Source: an uncultured Bacteroidales bacterium
GTDB taxonomy: Bacteria > Bacteroidota > Bacteroidia > Bacteroidales > Paludibacteraceae
Length of the DNA: 64,000 bases
NCBI GenBank assembly: GCA_946411385.1
Contig: CAMKDV010000012.1
Location: 37,758-101,757 of the forward strand
Reading direction: 5' to 3'
Positions 46,658 through 55,263 of this stretch are shown one piece after another. The first letter of the stretch is position 1; each line of letters opens with the position of its first letter. Under the pieces are notes generated by a model. The model saw only the letters and a list, made by a program, of their open reading frames with translations, was not told the DNA's origin and searched no databases. The position numbers and the translations under genes were made by a program.

Positions 46658-47596
46658 TTATAAGGCGCTTTGGTAGGCCGCCAGCGTTTGCTTGGCATCC
46701 TCTACCATCTTCTCTGCCAGACTCAAAGGCGCCAGCACACGCAGCTCCGCACCGAAAGTGCGGAGTTGTTGTATGAAATCAAACGTAGGAGCTACGTAGA
46801 AGTCGAACAGCACTTGTCCTTGCTCATGGGCAAACTGGCTTGCTTCCTTTTCTTTCAGTTCGTGCTGGGAAGTATGCAGCGGTAATGTACGCAGGAAATT
46901 GGCAGCCCGCGGTGTAACGGCTATGCGTATCAGACAGGGCTGTTCGCTACGGAAGACGCCGTAGTATGATGCAAAGAACTGCTTGGGTGAGAACGATTCG
47001 GGCACCTCGAAGTCCGTATCCAAAGCATGCACGTCGCGAATGCGGTCGAGGGCGTACACGCGAATCTCTTGCGGATGGGTGGACGCTTCGCCTACTATGT
47101 ACCAGCGCTGCTTGAATACTTTCAGGCAGTAGGGCGAGAAGAACATGTCGTAATCGTTGTCACGGTCGAAATTGTGATAGGTGATGAGTAGTTGTTTCTT
47201 CTCACGAATGCTGCGCATGATGGTGGTCAGGTATTGTGTACCGCCGGGTATTTCCTCAAACAAGATGCTGTCTTCCATATCTTCCGCCTCGTCCATGGTA
47301 GCCTGCATGTGCAGGGCTGTGATTATCCAACGGCGCATGGAGTTGAGCTCCTTTTTGTCATTTGCTTCGCTGATGTAGTAATGGTTGGTCTTGCGATTGC
47401 AATGAATCTCAATGCCGAACAGGGCTTGGATATCTTCCTTATAGCGGTGGAACTTCCTGAGCGGAAACTCCGTCTCACCGAAGATGTTCACGTTCGAGCG
47501 TGCCCAGCGGCGGTCAATATCTCTCTTGGTCAAATGGCCGGATGCAATGGTATCTACCAGCCAGACATAGGTCTTGAATACATGTGTGGGTGCCAT
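46658..47596 (-). CDS. WYL-domain transcriptional regulator
   Basis: 312 aa from ATG 47596; the earlier ATG at 47620 would overlap sufE by 17 bp. The N-terminal winged-helix region (FKTYVWLVDTIASGHLTKRD) is followed by a WYL domain (about 130-215) in which the signature appears as RWYIVGEA, and a C-terminal WCX extension. WYL proteins bind small ligands or nucleic acid and often control DNA damage or defence genes. Starts 7 bp after sufE on the same strand. Targets are unknown. Confidence 0.85.
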   Translation of the reverse strand: MAPTHVFKTYVWLVDTIASGHLTKRDIDRRWARSNVNIFGETEFPLRKFHRYKEDIQALFGIEIHCNRKTNHYYISEANDKKELNSMRRWIITALHMQATMDEAEDMEDSILFEEIPGGTQYLTTIMRSIREKKQLLITYHNFDRDNDYDMFFSPYCLKVFKQRWYIVGEASTHPQEIRVYALDRIRDVHALDTDFEVPESFSPKQFFASYYGVFRSEQPCLIRIAVTPRAANFLRTLPLHTSQHELKEKEASQFAHEQGQVLFDFYVAPTFDFIQQLRTFGAELRVLAPLSLAEKMVEDAKQTLAAYQSAL

Positions 47597-47603
47597 AGTT
47601 ATT

Positions 47604-48029
47604 CTATTGTTGTGCAGCAAAAGTCATCGCGTATAGTTTCATTTGTTTGAGCATAGCAGCCAGTCCGTTGCTTCGGGTGGGGGACAGGTGTTCGCGCAGA
47701 CCGATGGCGTCGATGAAATAGAGGTCAGCTTCCGCCGTCTGTTGCGGAGTGTGGCCGCTCAGTATGTGCATGAGCAGGGCTACTATTCCTTTTACCAGCA
47801 GAGCATCGCTGTCGCCGGCAAAGATAAGCCGGTCGCCGTCCATGTGGGCTGTGAGCCATACTTTTGACTGGCATCCGTCTATCAGGTTCTGATCGGTTCG
47901 CTCCTCTTCGGGAAAAGCCGGCAACTCTTTGCCATAGTCGATGAGCAGGGCATAACGGTCCATCCAGTCGTCCAGCATGCTGAACTCCTCAATAATCTCG
48001 TCTTGTATATCGTTGATATTGTTTGTCAT
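47604..48029 (-). CDS. sufE: Cysteine desulfuration protein SufE
   Basis: 141 aa. Sulfur-accepting cysteine 53 lies in DGCQSKVWL; GDSDALLVKGIVALL and GLREHLSPTRSNGL are conserved family blocks. SufE takes persulfide from SufS and passes it to the SufBCD scaffold; those genes are not in the window. Placed between aroK and the WYL gene in one transcription unit. Confidence 0.94.
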   Translation of the reverse strand: MTNNINDIQDEIIEEFSMLDDWMDRYALLIDYGKELPAFPEEERTDQNLIDGCQSKVWLTAHMDGDRLIFAGDSDALLVKGIVALLMHILSGHTPQQTAEADLYFIDAIGLREHLSPTRSNGLAAMLKQMKLYAMTFAAQQ

Positions 48030-48053
48030 TGTGATATGGTGTTGGTGCTATGG

Positions 48054-48608
48054 TCAGTTGCTGGCTATCAGGTCGTATAGGATGTCGGCTATCTGCTCGT
48101 CTTCTGTGCCGTCCAGCACAGCATCGTCGGTGACCGGTGCGTCTATTATATGGTCGGCTTGCTCGTAGTAGGGTGTGCGCTCTTGCAGTTGGGGGAGGAT
48201 CACATCCAGAATCTCTTCCGCACTCTTTCCGCTGAGCAGCGGACGTTCGTCCAGATCGGTCAGGGACAGGCGCTCAGCCAGATGTTCGGGTTTCCAGCGC
48301 AGGTAGATGCTCGTACCTAACTCCTTGAGGCAGTCCATGTTGTCTTTCCAGCACGGATAACCTCCGCCGGTAGCATAGATCACATTGTCGATAGGCAGTT
48401 CTGCCAGATCTTCCACTACATATTTCTCTTTTTTGCGGAACGCTTCCAGCCCGTAGGTGCGTATATAGTCCGCCGGCGACATGCCGTGAATCTCGTGAAA
48501 GGCGTCATCCAGATCTACGAAGTGCCAGCCCAGACGATCAGCCAACAACTTGCCGGCAGTGGTCTTGCCGGCGCCCATGTAACCGATGAGATAGATAGGG
48601 TAGGTCAT
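48054..48608 (-). CDS. aroK: Shikimate kinase
   Basis: 184 aa from ATG 48608; the frame extends upstream to 48800 but that part antisense-overlaps nothing conserved and lies inside the neighbouring gene. P-loop GYMGAGKTT (residues 9-17), shikimate-binding DLDD near 32 and GGGYP near 80, and the lid DLDERPLLSG near 118. Phosphorylates shikimate in aromatic amino acid synthesis. Confidence 0.94.
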   Translation of the reverse strand: MTYPIYLIGYMGAGKTTAGKLLADRLGWHFVDLDDAFHEIHGMSPADYIRTYGLEAFRKKEKYVVEDLAELPIDNVIYATGGGYPCWKDNMDCLKELGTSIYLRWKPEHLAERLSLTDLDERPLLSGKSAEEILDVILPQLQERTPYYEQADHIIDAPVTDDAVLDGTEDEQIADILYDLIASN

Positions 48609-48637
48609 TCTGTAGCGGAGAAGCCGATGATGGCTGA

Positions 48638-49042
48638 TTATTTGGGAGATTCGTCGTCGCGGTAGTTGTCGCGCCACTGCAGTAGTCCGTTCTCGATGAC
48701 GGCTTCCGGCAGCACCATCGTGCTTGGCGCGGGTATGTTGCGCAGCAGATTCCATTGCTCGTCGTACAAGCGGGCAAACGATGCGCATAGCGGAGCACAC
48801 TGTGTGCGTACGAGCAGCACACTGTCGCTTTCGGGGTAGTAGTACAGATCAACGTACGAACTGTCAGCCAGCGTGAAACGCGTCATCTCGCCATTGGCTT
48901 CTACATTCAGGTTGCCGCCTACCAGATAGAGGTACTCATCCGGAAGTATTCTTCCGGCAGAACGAATCTGAATGTCCTGCGCCTTCATCGAGTAGCAGAA
49001 CAGCAGAAACAATACCCATATTATCCAGCGTGTCACCTTCAT
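48638..49042 (-). CDS. Exported DUF3256-like protein
   Basis: 134 aa from ATG 49042 (an earlier GTG is ignored). Signal peptide about 1-21 (ending MKAQ). It carries LADSSYVDLYYYPESDS and VRTQCAPLCASFARLYD, a pattern I associate with the Bacteroidales-specific DUF3256 family; the assignment is by eye. The two cysteines in CAPLC may form a periplasmic disulfide. It lies between ispF and aroK on the same strand. Function unknown. Confidence 0.65.
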   Translation of the reverse strand: MKVTRWIIWVLFLLFCYSMKAQDIQIRSAGRILPDEYLYLVGGNLNVEANGEMTRFTLADSSYVDLYYYPESDSVLLVRTQCAPLCASFARLYDEQWNLLRNIPAPSTMVLPEAVIENGLLQWRDNYRDDESPK

Positions 49043-49049
49043 TTTCTTA

Positions 49050-49098
49050 CATCTCACATCTCACTTCTCACAGCGCAGCGGTCTCACTTCTCACTTCT
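49050..49098. repeat. Mixed short-word repeat (CTCACTTCT and CAGCGCAGCGGTCT)
   Basis: ATCTCACATCTCACTTCTCA, then AGCGCAGCGGTCT, then CTCACTTCTCACTTCTCT. The last part encodes the final Ser-Glu-Lys and TGA stop of ispF. The middle word matches the family at 59700-59763. Confidence 0.75.
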
Positions 49099-49566
49099 CT
49101 CCAGCAGCGCTGTTGCGTATGCCGCTATACCTTCTTTGCGTCCTACAAAGCCGAGATGCTCGGTGGTGGTGGCTTTCACGTTTACGCGTGAGCAGTCTAC
49201 GCCCATCGTCTCAGCCAGCGTGCGTTGCATCTCGGGAATGAACGGCAGCAGCTTAGGTGCCTGTGCGCATACGATACAATCGCAGTTGCCAAGTTCGTAG
49301 CCTGCCTCACGCACCATCGCCATCGTGCGGCGAAGAAGAATCTTCGAGTCGATGCCTTCGTACTCGTTGCCCTTGGTGTCGGGGAAATGATAGCCTATGT
49401 CGCGCATGGCTGCGGCTCCGAGGATGGCATCGCACAAGGCATGGATAAGCACATCGGCATCCGAGTGCCCCGCCAAACCAAGTTCGTACGGTATGCAAAT
49501 GCCCCCTAACCACAACTTGCGGTCAGGGGCAAATGCATGTACATCGTATCCTATACCAATACGCAT
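49084..49566 (-). CDS. ispF: 2-C-methyl-D-erythritol 2,4-cyclodiphosphate synthase
   Basis: 160 aa. Zinc ligands lie in GYDVHAF (Asp 8, His 10) and [15 protein letters not shown] (His 42 region); DIGYHFPDT and the C-terminal [15 protein letters not shown] are conserved. Enzyme of the non-mevalonate isoprenoid pathway. Directly follows porV on the same strand. Its final codons come from a word repeat. Confidence 0.97.
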   Translation of the reverse strand: MRIGIGYDVHAFAPDRKLWLGGICIPYELGLAGHSDADVLIHALCDAILGAAAMRDIGYHFPDTKGNEYEGIDSKILLRRTMAMVREAGYELGNCDCIVCAQAPKLLPFIPEMQRTLAETMGVDCSRVNVKATTTEHLGFVGRKEGIAAYATALLERSEK

Positions 49567-49587
49567 AGATAGCGACCGAATACAGAA

Positions 49588-50820
49588 TTACTTCTTCTTG
49601 TTGTCAACCAGGTCCTTGATACCGGCCAGGTCAAAGCCGAGCGTGAAACGCATGGTCTGATCCAACGGGTTGGTAGGAGCGGTAGCCAGGGTGTAGGCGA
49701 AGTCGAGCATGAAGATCGACAGGTGGAAACCTACGCCGAAGTTCACCAGACGGCGGTTACCTTTGATGAAGTCTTCGTGCGAGTAGCCTACGCGGGCAAA
49801 GAACTGACGGTTGTACGAGTACTCAACACCCATACCCCAGCCAACTTCTTTGAACTCCTCAGCAGCACCGCCCGGAGCGTCGGCAAACGACTGGAACAGA
49901 CCTGCCATAGAGGTCAGTTCGGAGTAAGCCTGCGTGGTGAACTGGTTGGTGTTGGAGTTGAACGGATCAGCGGGATCGAACGTTACGTTGCCGCCATCGT
50001 CCTTAGCAAAACGCGATTTCTTCGACGGAACCATCAGTTTGCGTGCCTCGAGGGTGAACTGCAAGCGGTTGTACTGGTCGCAAGGCAACTCATAAGCAGC
50101 ACCGATACGCAGGGTAGCGGGAATGAAGTTACGCGTACGATCGTTGTACGACAGTTTGCCACCCAGGTTCTGAAGGTTCAGACCGGCGCTGATGTAACTC
50201 TCGCCCATAGGCAGGGTGATAGGCTGACGGTAGAACACCGAGATGTCGGCTGCTGCTGTGATAGCAGGGTGGTAGATCTCAGCGTTGTTGTCGGTCGAGG
50301 CCTTCATGCCGTTGGTCAGGTCGGAGTAGATCAGTCGCAATGCTACACCCATCGACACATACTCATGCAGTTTGCGCGAGTACGAAGCGTCCAGCGAGAA
50401 CTCGTGCGGATGTGCCTGGCCAAGTGTACGAGCCTCCTCGTCGGTCATCGTGACCTCACCCATCGAGAAATAGGTGAGCGACATAGCTACAGCCTGCAGG
50501 TCATCCCACTTATAGAAACCCGAGATGTAAGCCAGATCGATATCCGACACACCCAGTTTGCGCAACCATGGAGTATAGGTTGCATTGATGCCGCCTCTCA
50601 TATCCATGAATGCGTACTTGGCAGGGTTCCAGTACTGGTTGTTCATGTCTGGATTGGTTGCCACGCCGGCGTCACCCATCGCTGCACCACGAGCGTCAGG
50701 AGTAATACTCAACGAAGGCTGGCCCGTGATAATAGGGTTGTTGTAGTCAGTAGGAAATTGTGCTACAGCAGTCGATACCATCATTGCTGCTGCCACAAGG
50801 GTCATAAATGTTTTTTTCAT
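49588..50820 (-). CDS. porV: Type IX secretion outer-membrane protein PorV (LptO)
   Basis: 410 aa; signal peptide (1-20, ending AVAQ) and a 14-stranded FadL-like barrel. PorV features seen: GQPSLSITPDARGAAMGDAG near the N-terminus, NPAKYAF, and the terminal strand LDQTMRFTLGFDL. PorV shuttles type IX cargo from the translocon to the attachment complex with PorU. It is directly downstream of porU, the canonical order. Confidence 0.95.
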   Translation of the reverse strand: MKKTFMTLVAAAMMVSTAVAQFPTDYNNPIITGQPSLSITPDARGAAMGDAGVATNPDMNNQYWNPAKYAFMDMRGGINATYTPWLRKLGVSDIDLAYISGFYKWDDLQAVAMSLTYFSMGEVTMTDEEARTLGQAHPHEFSLDASYSRKLHEYVSMGVALRLIYSDLTNGMKASTDNNAEIYHPAITAAADISVFYRQPITLPMGESYISAGLNLQNLGGKLSYNDRTRNFIPATLRIGAAYELPCDQYNRLQFTLEARKLMVPSKKSRFAKDDGGNVTFDPADPFNSNTNQFTTQAYSELTSMAGLFQSFADAPGGAAEEFKEVGWGMGVEYSYNRQFFARVGYSHEDFIKGNRRLVNFGVGFHLSIFMLDFAYTLATAPTNPLDQTMRFTLGFDLAGIKDLVDNKKK

Positions 50821-50942
50821 TTTTGTTTATGATAAATGTATAAATTTTCGTTTGTTTTTTTAGTAAATTTTCTTAAAGTTGCTTCATAGGCAATTTAATG
50901 ATTTTTTTTAGTTTTACTATTTTGTTAATTATCTTTCAAATC

Positions 50943-50996
50943 TAAAATTTCAAATTTCAAATTTCAAATTTTCCCTTTCACTTTTCAATTTTCAAC
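50943..50996. repeat. Word repeats (AAATTTC and CTTTTCA) at the porU 3' end
   Basis: Four AAATTTC units then CTTTCACTTTTCAATTTTCA. The porU stop codon TGA and the last two codons lie inside the tract. Confidence 0.8.
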
Positions 50997-53900
50997 TACA
51001 ACGAGTTTTCCCGCCTTGGACGTCATCACGCCTTCCGTAGTGGTCAGTGTGATGCGGTAGACGTAGATGCCCGGAGTGAGGTGGGCGTCATCCACGCTTA
51101 CGCTATGCTGCTCCGTACCTTTGCGCGAACTGCTATATACCAGTTCGCCCGAGGGCGCATATACGTACGCGTTCATCTCCAGCAGTTCGTCAGGCTGGTC
51201 GTAATCCACTACGAAGTGCATCGTTTCGTTTACGCGTACCGGGTTGGGGTAGGTCATCACAGAATACATCGTCGGTTGCAGACCTTTCACCACCTCATAT
51301 CTGAGTGATGCCGAAGCGCTGTTGTTCATCAGGTCCCATGCGCGGAAGGTCAGGCTGTGCATACCTTCTGTCTGTTCCTCCAGACGGTAGCTGACCAGAC
51401 CGGCGCGATAGTCGTTGCCCGAACTGAAATAGTTGTTCAGGATATACATCTGGTTAGGATCGTCATCGATGGTCAGCAGCAGATCATGTCCGATGCCCGA
51501 GCCAGCGGTGTTGATGCCGTGCTCGTCGTAGATGTTGGCATAGAAGTGCGGACGCTCGTTGGTCTTGTCGCCCGATACGAAGGTCGGGGTATTGAGATAT
51601 ATCTGCATATCCGGACCAATAGTATCGTTGATAGCCACGCTGGATGATCCGCCTACTACGAACTGCTCGTAGTGTCCTACGCCCTCGCCGTTAAGGCTAT
51701 CCAGAGCGTGATATGTGATGCGTCCGTTGCCGAAGTTGTAGCGTATATCCTTGGGCACCATAAAGGTGTACGCAAAATGTCCGTTCTTTACCTGCGTCGT
51801 GCCCTGGTAGAGGGTGTTGGGATAATCATTATAGGTGTACGTCTCTTTCTTCTCCTCATCGGGCTGGTCGTTGTCCAGAGTGGTCACTTGTTGCATCTTA
51901 TCCATGATGCTGATGCTCACTATGCCGTTAAACTCGCGAGCTGTGTCTCCTTGCTCGTTCTCCACCCATCCGGTAAAGCGGTGTGTGGTCAGGGCGTTGA
52001 GCGTATCCGAAGCCTGCTCGGTGCGTACACGGTAGTCGGTAGGGAAGTGCAGCCGGATAGCCGGGTCGCCCAACAGGATGTACGACAGTTTGTTGTCGTC
52101 CGAGCCAGTCATATTCTTGGCTATGCGGCAAGCGTCGCCGATGGTCATCTTGTACGAGAAATCGTTGACGTGACCGAACAGGGTGTCGCACAGGTTACGG
52201 TTGATCACTTTGTTCTGGCTGGCATATACCGTTCTGCATGCGCTAAGTACGGCAATGGCGCCACCGTCAGGGTTGGTCACGGCTTCCTCACTGGCGCTCT
52301 GCTCGCAGGCGTCGAAGTGGGCAAAACCGCAGGTAGCCAACATCCAGAAGCCCAGATTGGCATTGGTCATCAGTTTGCAGTCGCGCAGCGAGAGCATGTT
52401 CTCGGAGGCGATATTGTTGTAGCCGCCGTGACCCGAATAGTCGAAGAACAGCACACCGTCGTTCAGCAGGTTGGTGAACCGTGCCTTGGCCAGTGGACTG
52501 CTCTCGCCCGAGGCGTTCACCTCTTGCGGGTAGGCGTCGATATATATCTTGTTCACCACGAACGCCTGGTTGCGCAGCCTTGTGCTCTCTGCTGCATAGT
52601 CCGTCACTTTGGTATGCAGGTTGCCGTCGCCGTCATCGGCTACGAACAGCAGTTGCTGATGCCATTTGCCGGGGTTCTCGTTACGCAGATAGCGGGCAAT
52701 CTTCTGCGCCACACCTTCTGCTTCGGCTGCGCTCGATACGGGCAGACGGCCTACGCCTATGTCCATACGGCCGGAGGTGTCCGACATACCTTCGTTGTCG
52801 TCCAGGAATCCGAAATAGTCGTCCGTGGCGTATGCTTTGGTCTCCACCTCACTGTTGCGTGCCTGATAGGTGAGCAGGATGCTTGGGCCGGAGTTGGGCA
52901 TCAGCCTGCGGTTGTCGTACGATCCGTCGCCGTACAGCAGCAGCCATTTGGGGCGTTGCGACATGTTCTGTGCCTTGTCGTAGAGCATCTTCATCAGCCG
53001 GCGGTAAGCCGTTGCGTCCGGCGTGCCGGATGAGAACTCGTTATATACCTGCTGATCGGTCACGATGGCGGTAGTGATGCCGTCGATCTGCTCGTGAGCG
53101 TTGGCAACTATCCGGGCAGCGTTCATATACTCTTCCGGCGCAATAATCACCAGGTCGATATTATGCAGCTCGTGCAGGTTCTGATTGCCTACAGCGCCAA
53201 CGATGGTCGGTTTTTTCCATCCGGAAGCCGTTGTGGGGTTGATAGCCAGCATCAAGGGCAGGGTAGCGTTCGAGCGCTTCCATGTCAGTGAGCCGTTGGC
53301 GGCGGTGGCAGGCAGGCGAACAATATCGGCTTTGTTGCTCATGTCCCATATCTCGATGCCGTTACCGGCGTTGGTCAGGGTGTAAGCCGTGGAGTTGTTC
53401 TCGCCGTAATGCTCGGTGTTGGCCATGTACATCTCCTGTCCTTGCATCACCATGTAGCAGGTAGCGGTAGCTTCTGCATAGTTCAGGTAGCCTTTGCTGC
53501 CGAGGGTGCTGTTGGCAAAGTGGATTGACAGCGTTTGCGTGCCTGTGCCCGATGCGCCTAAGGAGAAACTCTCGTACCCCTCGTTGGTCGTAGCTTTGGT
53601 GTAGAAGTCCGAAACGACCAGACGGTCGGTCGTGCAAGTATATTGGTTAGCGCCAATGCTCATGGTGAAGGTCGAGTTGGTCGATGATGCTGCTGCTACC
53701 TTGCAAACGATATCCAGATTGGTGTTCGGCACGATGTCGTGGAAAGCGAACGGTATGTCTATCGTCTGCCTGATGCTTGACAGTTGCTCGCCGTAGAACT
53801 CCCTGCCTCCGCCTGCTTTGCCCGTCACATCCACCAGGTTCACCGAGTCGGTCTCGTGCAGCATCATGGCGGTATAGGTGTTGGCAGTATAGGCGGCGCT

Positions 53901-54362
53901 GCTTATAGCCGGCATTTCGGTGATGAGTTTCTGCGTTCCGGCGTTGTCCGACAGGAAATAGTAACCGTAGCGGCTGTAAGGATTGCGCGTGTGGGTGAAC
54001 TTGCCGTTGCTGTATTCCCACGCATCGGGACCTTGGGCGTAGAACAGGATATAATCGCCAGAGTTGAAGATGCCGTCCGCACCTTTGTTCATGTAGAATG
54101 CTACGCTTGGCAGGTCGTCGATAGGCGTCTTCTTGAAGTCTTGCGACAGCATCGCGCCGCCGTAGCCGTAGATGCGTAGGTTCAGCGGATTGAGTCCGGC
54201 ATCGGCAAGCTCGTCATAGGTCAGGCAGTGGATGCCCGATTCTGCTACGCGTATCTTCACCCATTTGCCCTCTTTGAGCACGGATGAGGTAGCGTACGTG
54301 TGTGTCGCCATGGCCTGAAGAGCCACGGCCATCATCATGCCTATGATTGCTAATCGCTTCAT
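50985..54362 (-). CDS. porU: Type IX secretion sortase PorU (C25 gingipain-like)
   Basis: 1125 aa from ATG 54362; an in-frame GTG at 54374 lies in a word repeat and is not preferred. Signal peptide about 1-23. The C25 peptidase has its catalytic histidine in DYSGHGGYN near 645 and cysteine in LATCGFAHF near 677. The C-terminal type IX sorting-like domain ends with NPVRVNETMHFVVDY and GIYVYRITLTT. PorU removes the C-terminal signal of cargo proteins and links them to A-LPS. Its presence implies this cell exports proteins by type IX secretion. Confidence 0.95.
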   Translation of the reverse strand: MKRLAIIGMMMAVALQAMATHTYATSSVLKEGKWVKIRVAESGIHCLTYDELADAGLNPLNLRIYGYGGAMLSQDFKKTPIDDLPSVAFYMNKGADGIFNSGDYILFYAQGPDAWEYSNGKFTHTRNPYSRYGYYFLSDNAGTQKLITEMPAISSAAYTANTYTAMMLHETDSVNLVDVTGKAGGGREFYGEQLSSIRQTIDIPFAFHDIVPNTNLDIVCKVAAASSTNSTFTMSIGANQYTCTTDRLVVSDFYTKATTNEGYESFSLGASGTGTQTLSIHFANSTLGSKGYLNYAEATATCYMVMQGQEMYMANTEHYGENNSTAYTLTNAGNGIEIWDMSNKADIVRLPATAANGSLTWKRSNATLPLMLAINPTTASGWKKPTIVGAVGNQNLHELHNIDLVIIAPEEYMNAARIVANAHEQIDGITTAIVTDQQVYNEFSSGTPDATAYRRLMKMLYDKAQNMSQRPKWLLLYGDGSYDNRRLMPNSGPSILLTYQARNSEVETKAYATDDYFGFLDDNEGMSDTSGRMDIGVGRLPVSSAAEAEGVAQKIARYLRNENPGKWHQQLLFVADDGDGNLHTKVTDYAAESTRLRNQAFVVNKIYIDAYPQEVNASGESSPLAKARFTNLLNDGVLFFDYSGHGGYNNIASENMLSLRDCKLMTNANLGFWMLATCGFAHFDACEQSASEEAVTNPDGGAIAVLSACRTVYASQNKVINRNLCDTLFGHVNDFSYKMTIGDACRIAKNMTGSDDNKLSYILLGDPAIRLHFPTDYRVRTEQASDTLNALTTHRFTGWVENEQGDTAREFNGIVSISIMDKMQQVTTLDNDQPDEEKKETYTYNDYPNTLYQGTTQVKNGHFAYTFMVPKDIRYNFGNGRITYHALDSLNGEGVGHYEQFVVGGSSSVAINDTIGPDMQIYLNTPTFVSGDKTNERPHFYANIYDEHGINTAGSGIGHDLLLTIDDDPNQMYILNNYFSSGNDYRAGLVSYRLEEQTEGMHSLTFRAWDLMNNSASASLRYEVVKGLQPTMYSVMTYPNPVRVNETMHFVVDYDQPDELLEMNAYVYAPSGELVYSSSRKGTEQHSVSVDDAHLTPGIYVYRITLTTTEGVMTSKAGKLVVVEN

Positions 54363-54391
54363 TTCACTTTTCACTTTTCACTTTTCACTTT
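54360..54391. repeat. Family A word repeat between FAH-like gene and porU
   Basis: Four TTTCACT/TTTTCACT units. On the minus strand the tract supplies the TGA stop of the FAH-like gene and ends at the porU ATG, so the whole intergenic space is repeat. Confidence 0.85.
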
Positions 54392-55020
54392 ATTCTGCAG
54401 AAAAGTGTCTCTTCTCCGTTGTACATGCTTTGCAGCTTATCTTCCGCTTGGAGCGTCCATCGTGCGTAAGGGTGCGCAATGTATAGCATGTCTCCTTGGC
54501 GGATCGTTACCATATTACTTATGCGTGCAATGGCTTGGCTGAAGGTGTCGGCCAGTCCTATGCTGTCCCAAGCATATTCCTGCGTTGTGACTCCGTTGCG
54601 TTCCAGCAGCCAATGATGCGGCTCGCTCTTGGGTTCGTCTTTCGGTGCCAGCGGACAATCAGCCCTTTCTGTTTTCACTTTCCACTTTTCACTTTCCACC
54701 GGTTCCCATGTGCCTACGGCGAGCGAACCTTCGAATGCGATGGCTTCCGTCCATGCCATACCTTCTGCCTGCGCCTGACGGAGTTTGTCGGCTGAGAAGA
54801 AATCCAGTCCGGCTGCCACTGCGTCGTAGTAGCGTGTGGCGAACTTAGGCGCAATGCTTCTGCCCAAACGAGATACACGCAGCACCCAGCAGGGTAGTGC
54901 GCACAACTCTCCGCAGCCTTCCGGCACGAACAGCGGCTTGCGGTTGGTCAGCAGCGATGAGTCGCTTTTCAGCACCACGCTCTCCTTTCCCGCATAATAT
55001 GTCACACCCACTATCTTCAC
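54385..55020 (-). CDS. FAH-fold protein with lost metal ligands
   Basis: 211 aa. The pattern KSDSSLLTNRKPLFVP, RLGRSIAPKFATRYYDA, GLDFFSAD and WTEAIAFEGSLAVG follows fumarylacetoacetate hydrolase-family proteins common in Bacteroidota. The expected acidic metal ligands (ExxxE-x-E segment) are replaced by ELCALPCWVLRV, and GIDFTARD has become GLDFFSAD, so metal-dependent catalysis is unlikely. An in-frame word repeat inserts ESEKWKVKTE near residue 110. First gene before porU-porV-ispF; I recall an FAH-family gene beside porU in related genomes, so the neighbourhood may be old. Confidence 0.7.
   Translation of the reverse strand: MKIVGVTYYAGKESVVLKSDSSLLTNRKPLFVPEGCGELCALPCWVLRVSRLGRSIAPKFATRYYDAVAAGLDFFSADKLRQAQAEGMAWTEAIAFEGSLAVGTWEPVESEKWKVKTERADCPLAPKDEPKSEPHHWLLERNGVTTQEYAWDSIGLADTFSQAIARISNMVTIRQGDMLYIAHPYARWTLQAEDKLQSMYNGEETLFCRIK
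54671..54699. repeat. Family A word repeat inside the FAH-like gene
   Basis: TTTTCACTTTCCACTTTTCACTTTCCAC on the plus strand; translated in frame as ESEKWKVKTE in the FAH-like protein. Confidence 0.75.
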
Positions 55021-55026
55021 TTATCC

Positions 55027-55056
55027 CCTTTTACCTTTCACCTTTCAATTTTCACA
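55027..55056. repeat. Family A word repeat upstream of the FAH-like gene
   Basis: CCTTTTACCTTTCACCTTTCAATTTTCAC lies between the promoter box at 55067 and the gene start, so it would form the leader of the transcript. Confidence 0.75.
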
Positions 55057-55066
55057 AATAAGCCCA

Positions 55067-55074
55067 CAAAGTTA
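55067..55074 (-). promoter_or_regulatory. Promoter -7 box for FAH-porU-porV-ispF run (TAACTTTG)
   Basis: Reverse-strand TAACTTTG with TTTGC about 20 bp upstream. It is the only good promoter seen for the type IX genes here. Confidence 0.65.
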
Positions 55075-55160
55075 CGAAAAATTTTTGACATTTGCAAGAC
55101 CTTCCGCAATTTTTGTACATCTTTTCCTAACTTCTGCACATTTGTGTTACAAATTCCCCT

Positions 55161-55263
55161 TATGTCAAATGACAAATGACAAATGACAAATGACAAATGA
55201 CAAATCACAAATGTCAAATGACAAATGGCAAATCACAAATGACAAATGTCAAATGACAAATCA
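55161..55263. repeat. Short-word repeat, family B (CAAATGA / CAAATCA)
   Basis: About fourteen ATGACAA, ATCACAA, ATGTCAA and ATGGCAA units in 100 bp. The tract begins right at the TGA stop of der. The same words occur inside valS (7213-7249). Confidence 0.95.

Noticed and set aside
48609..48800. 64-residue N-terminal extension of shikimate kinase
   Set aside because: It runs through the neighbouring DUF3256-like gene in another frame; the kinase fold begins at MTYPIYLIG.
49723..50832. Plus-strand 369-codon open frame
   Set aside because: Antisense to porV, whose start, signal peptide and barrel are clear.
51672..53033. Plus-strand 453-codon open frame
   Set aside because: Antisense to porU catalytic region; no family features.
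55161..55263. CRISPR array
   Set aside because: The repeats are direct 7-8-nt words with no unique spacers of constant length, and no cas genes are present.
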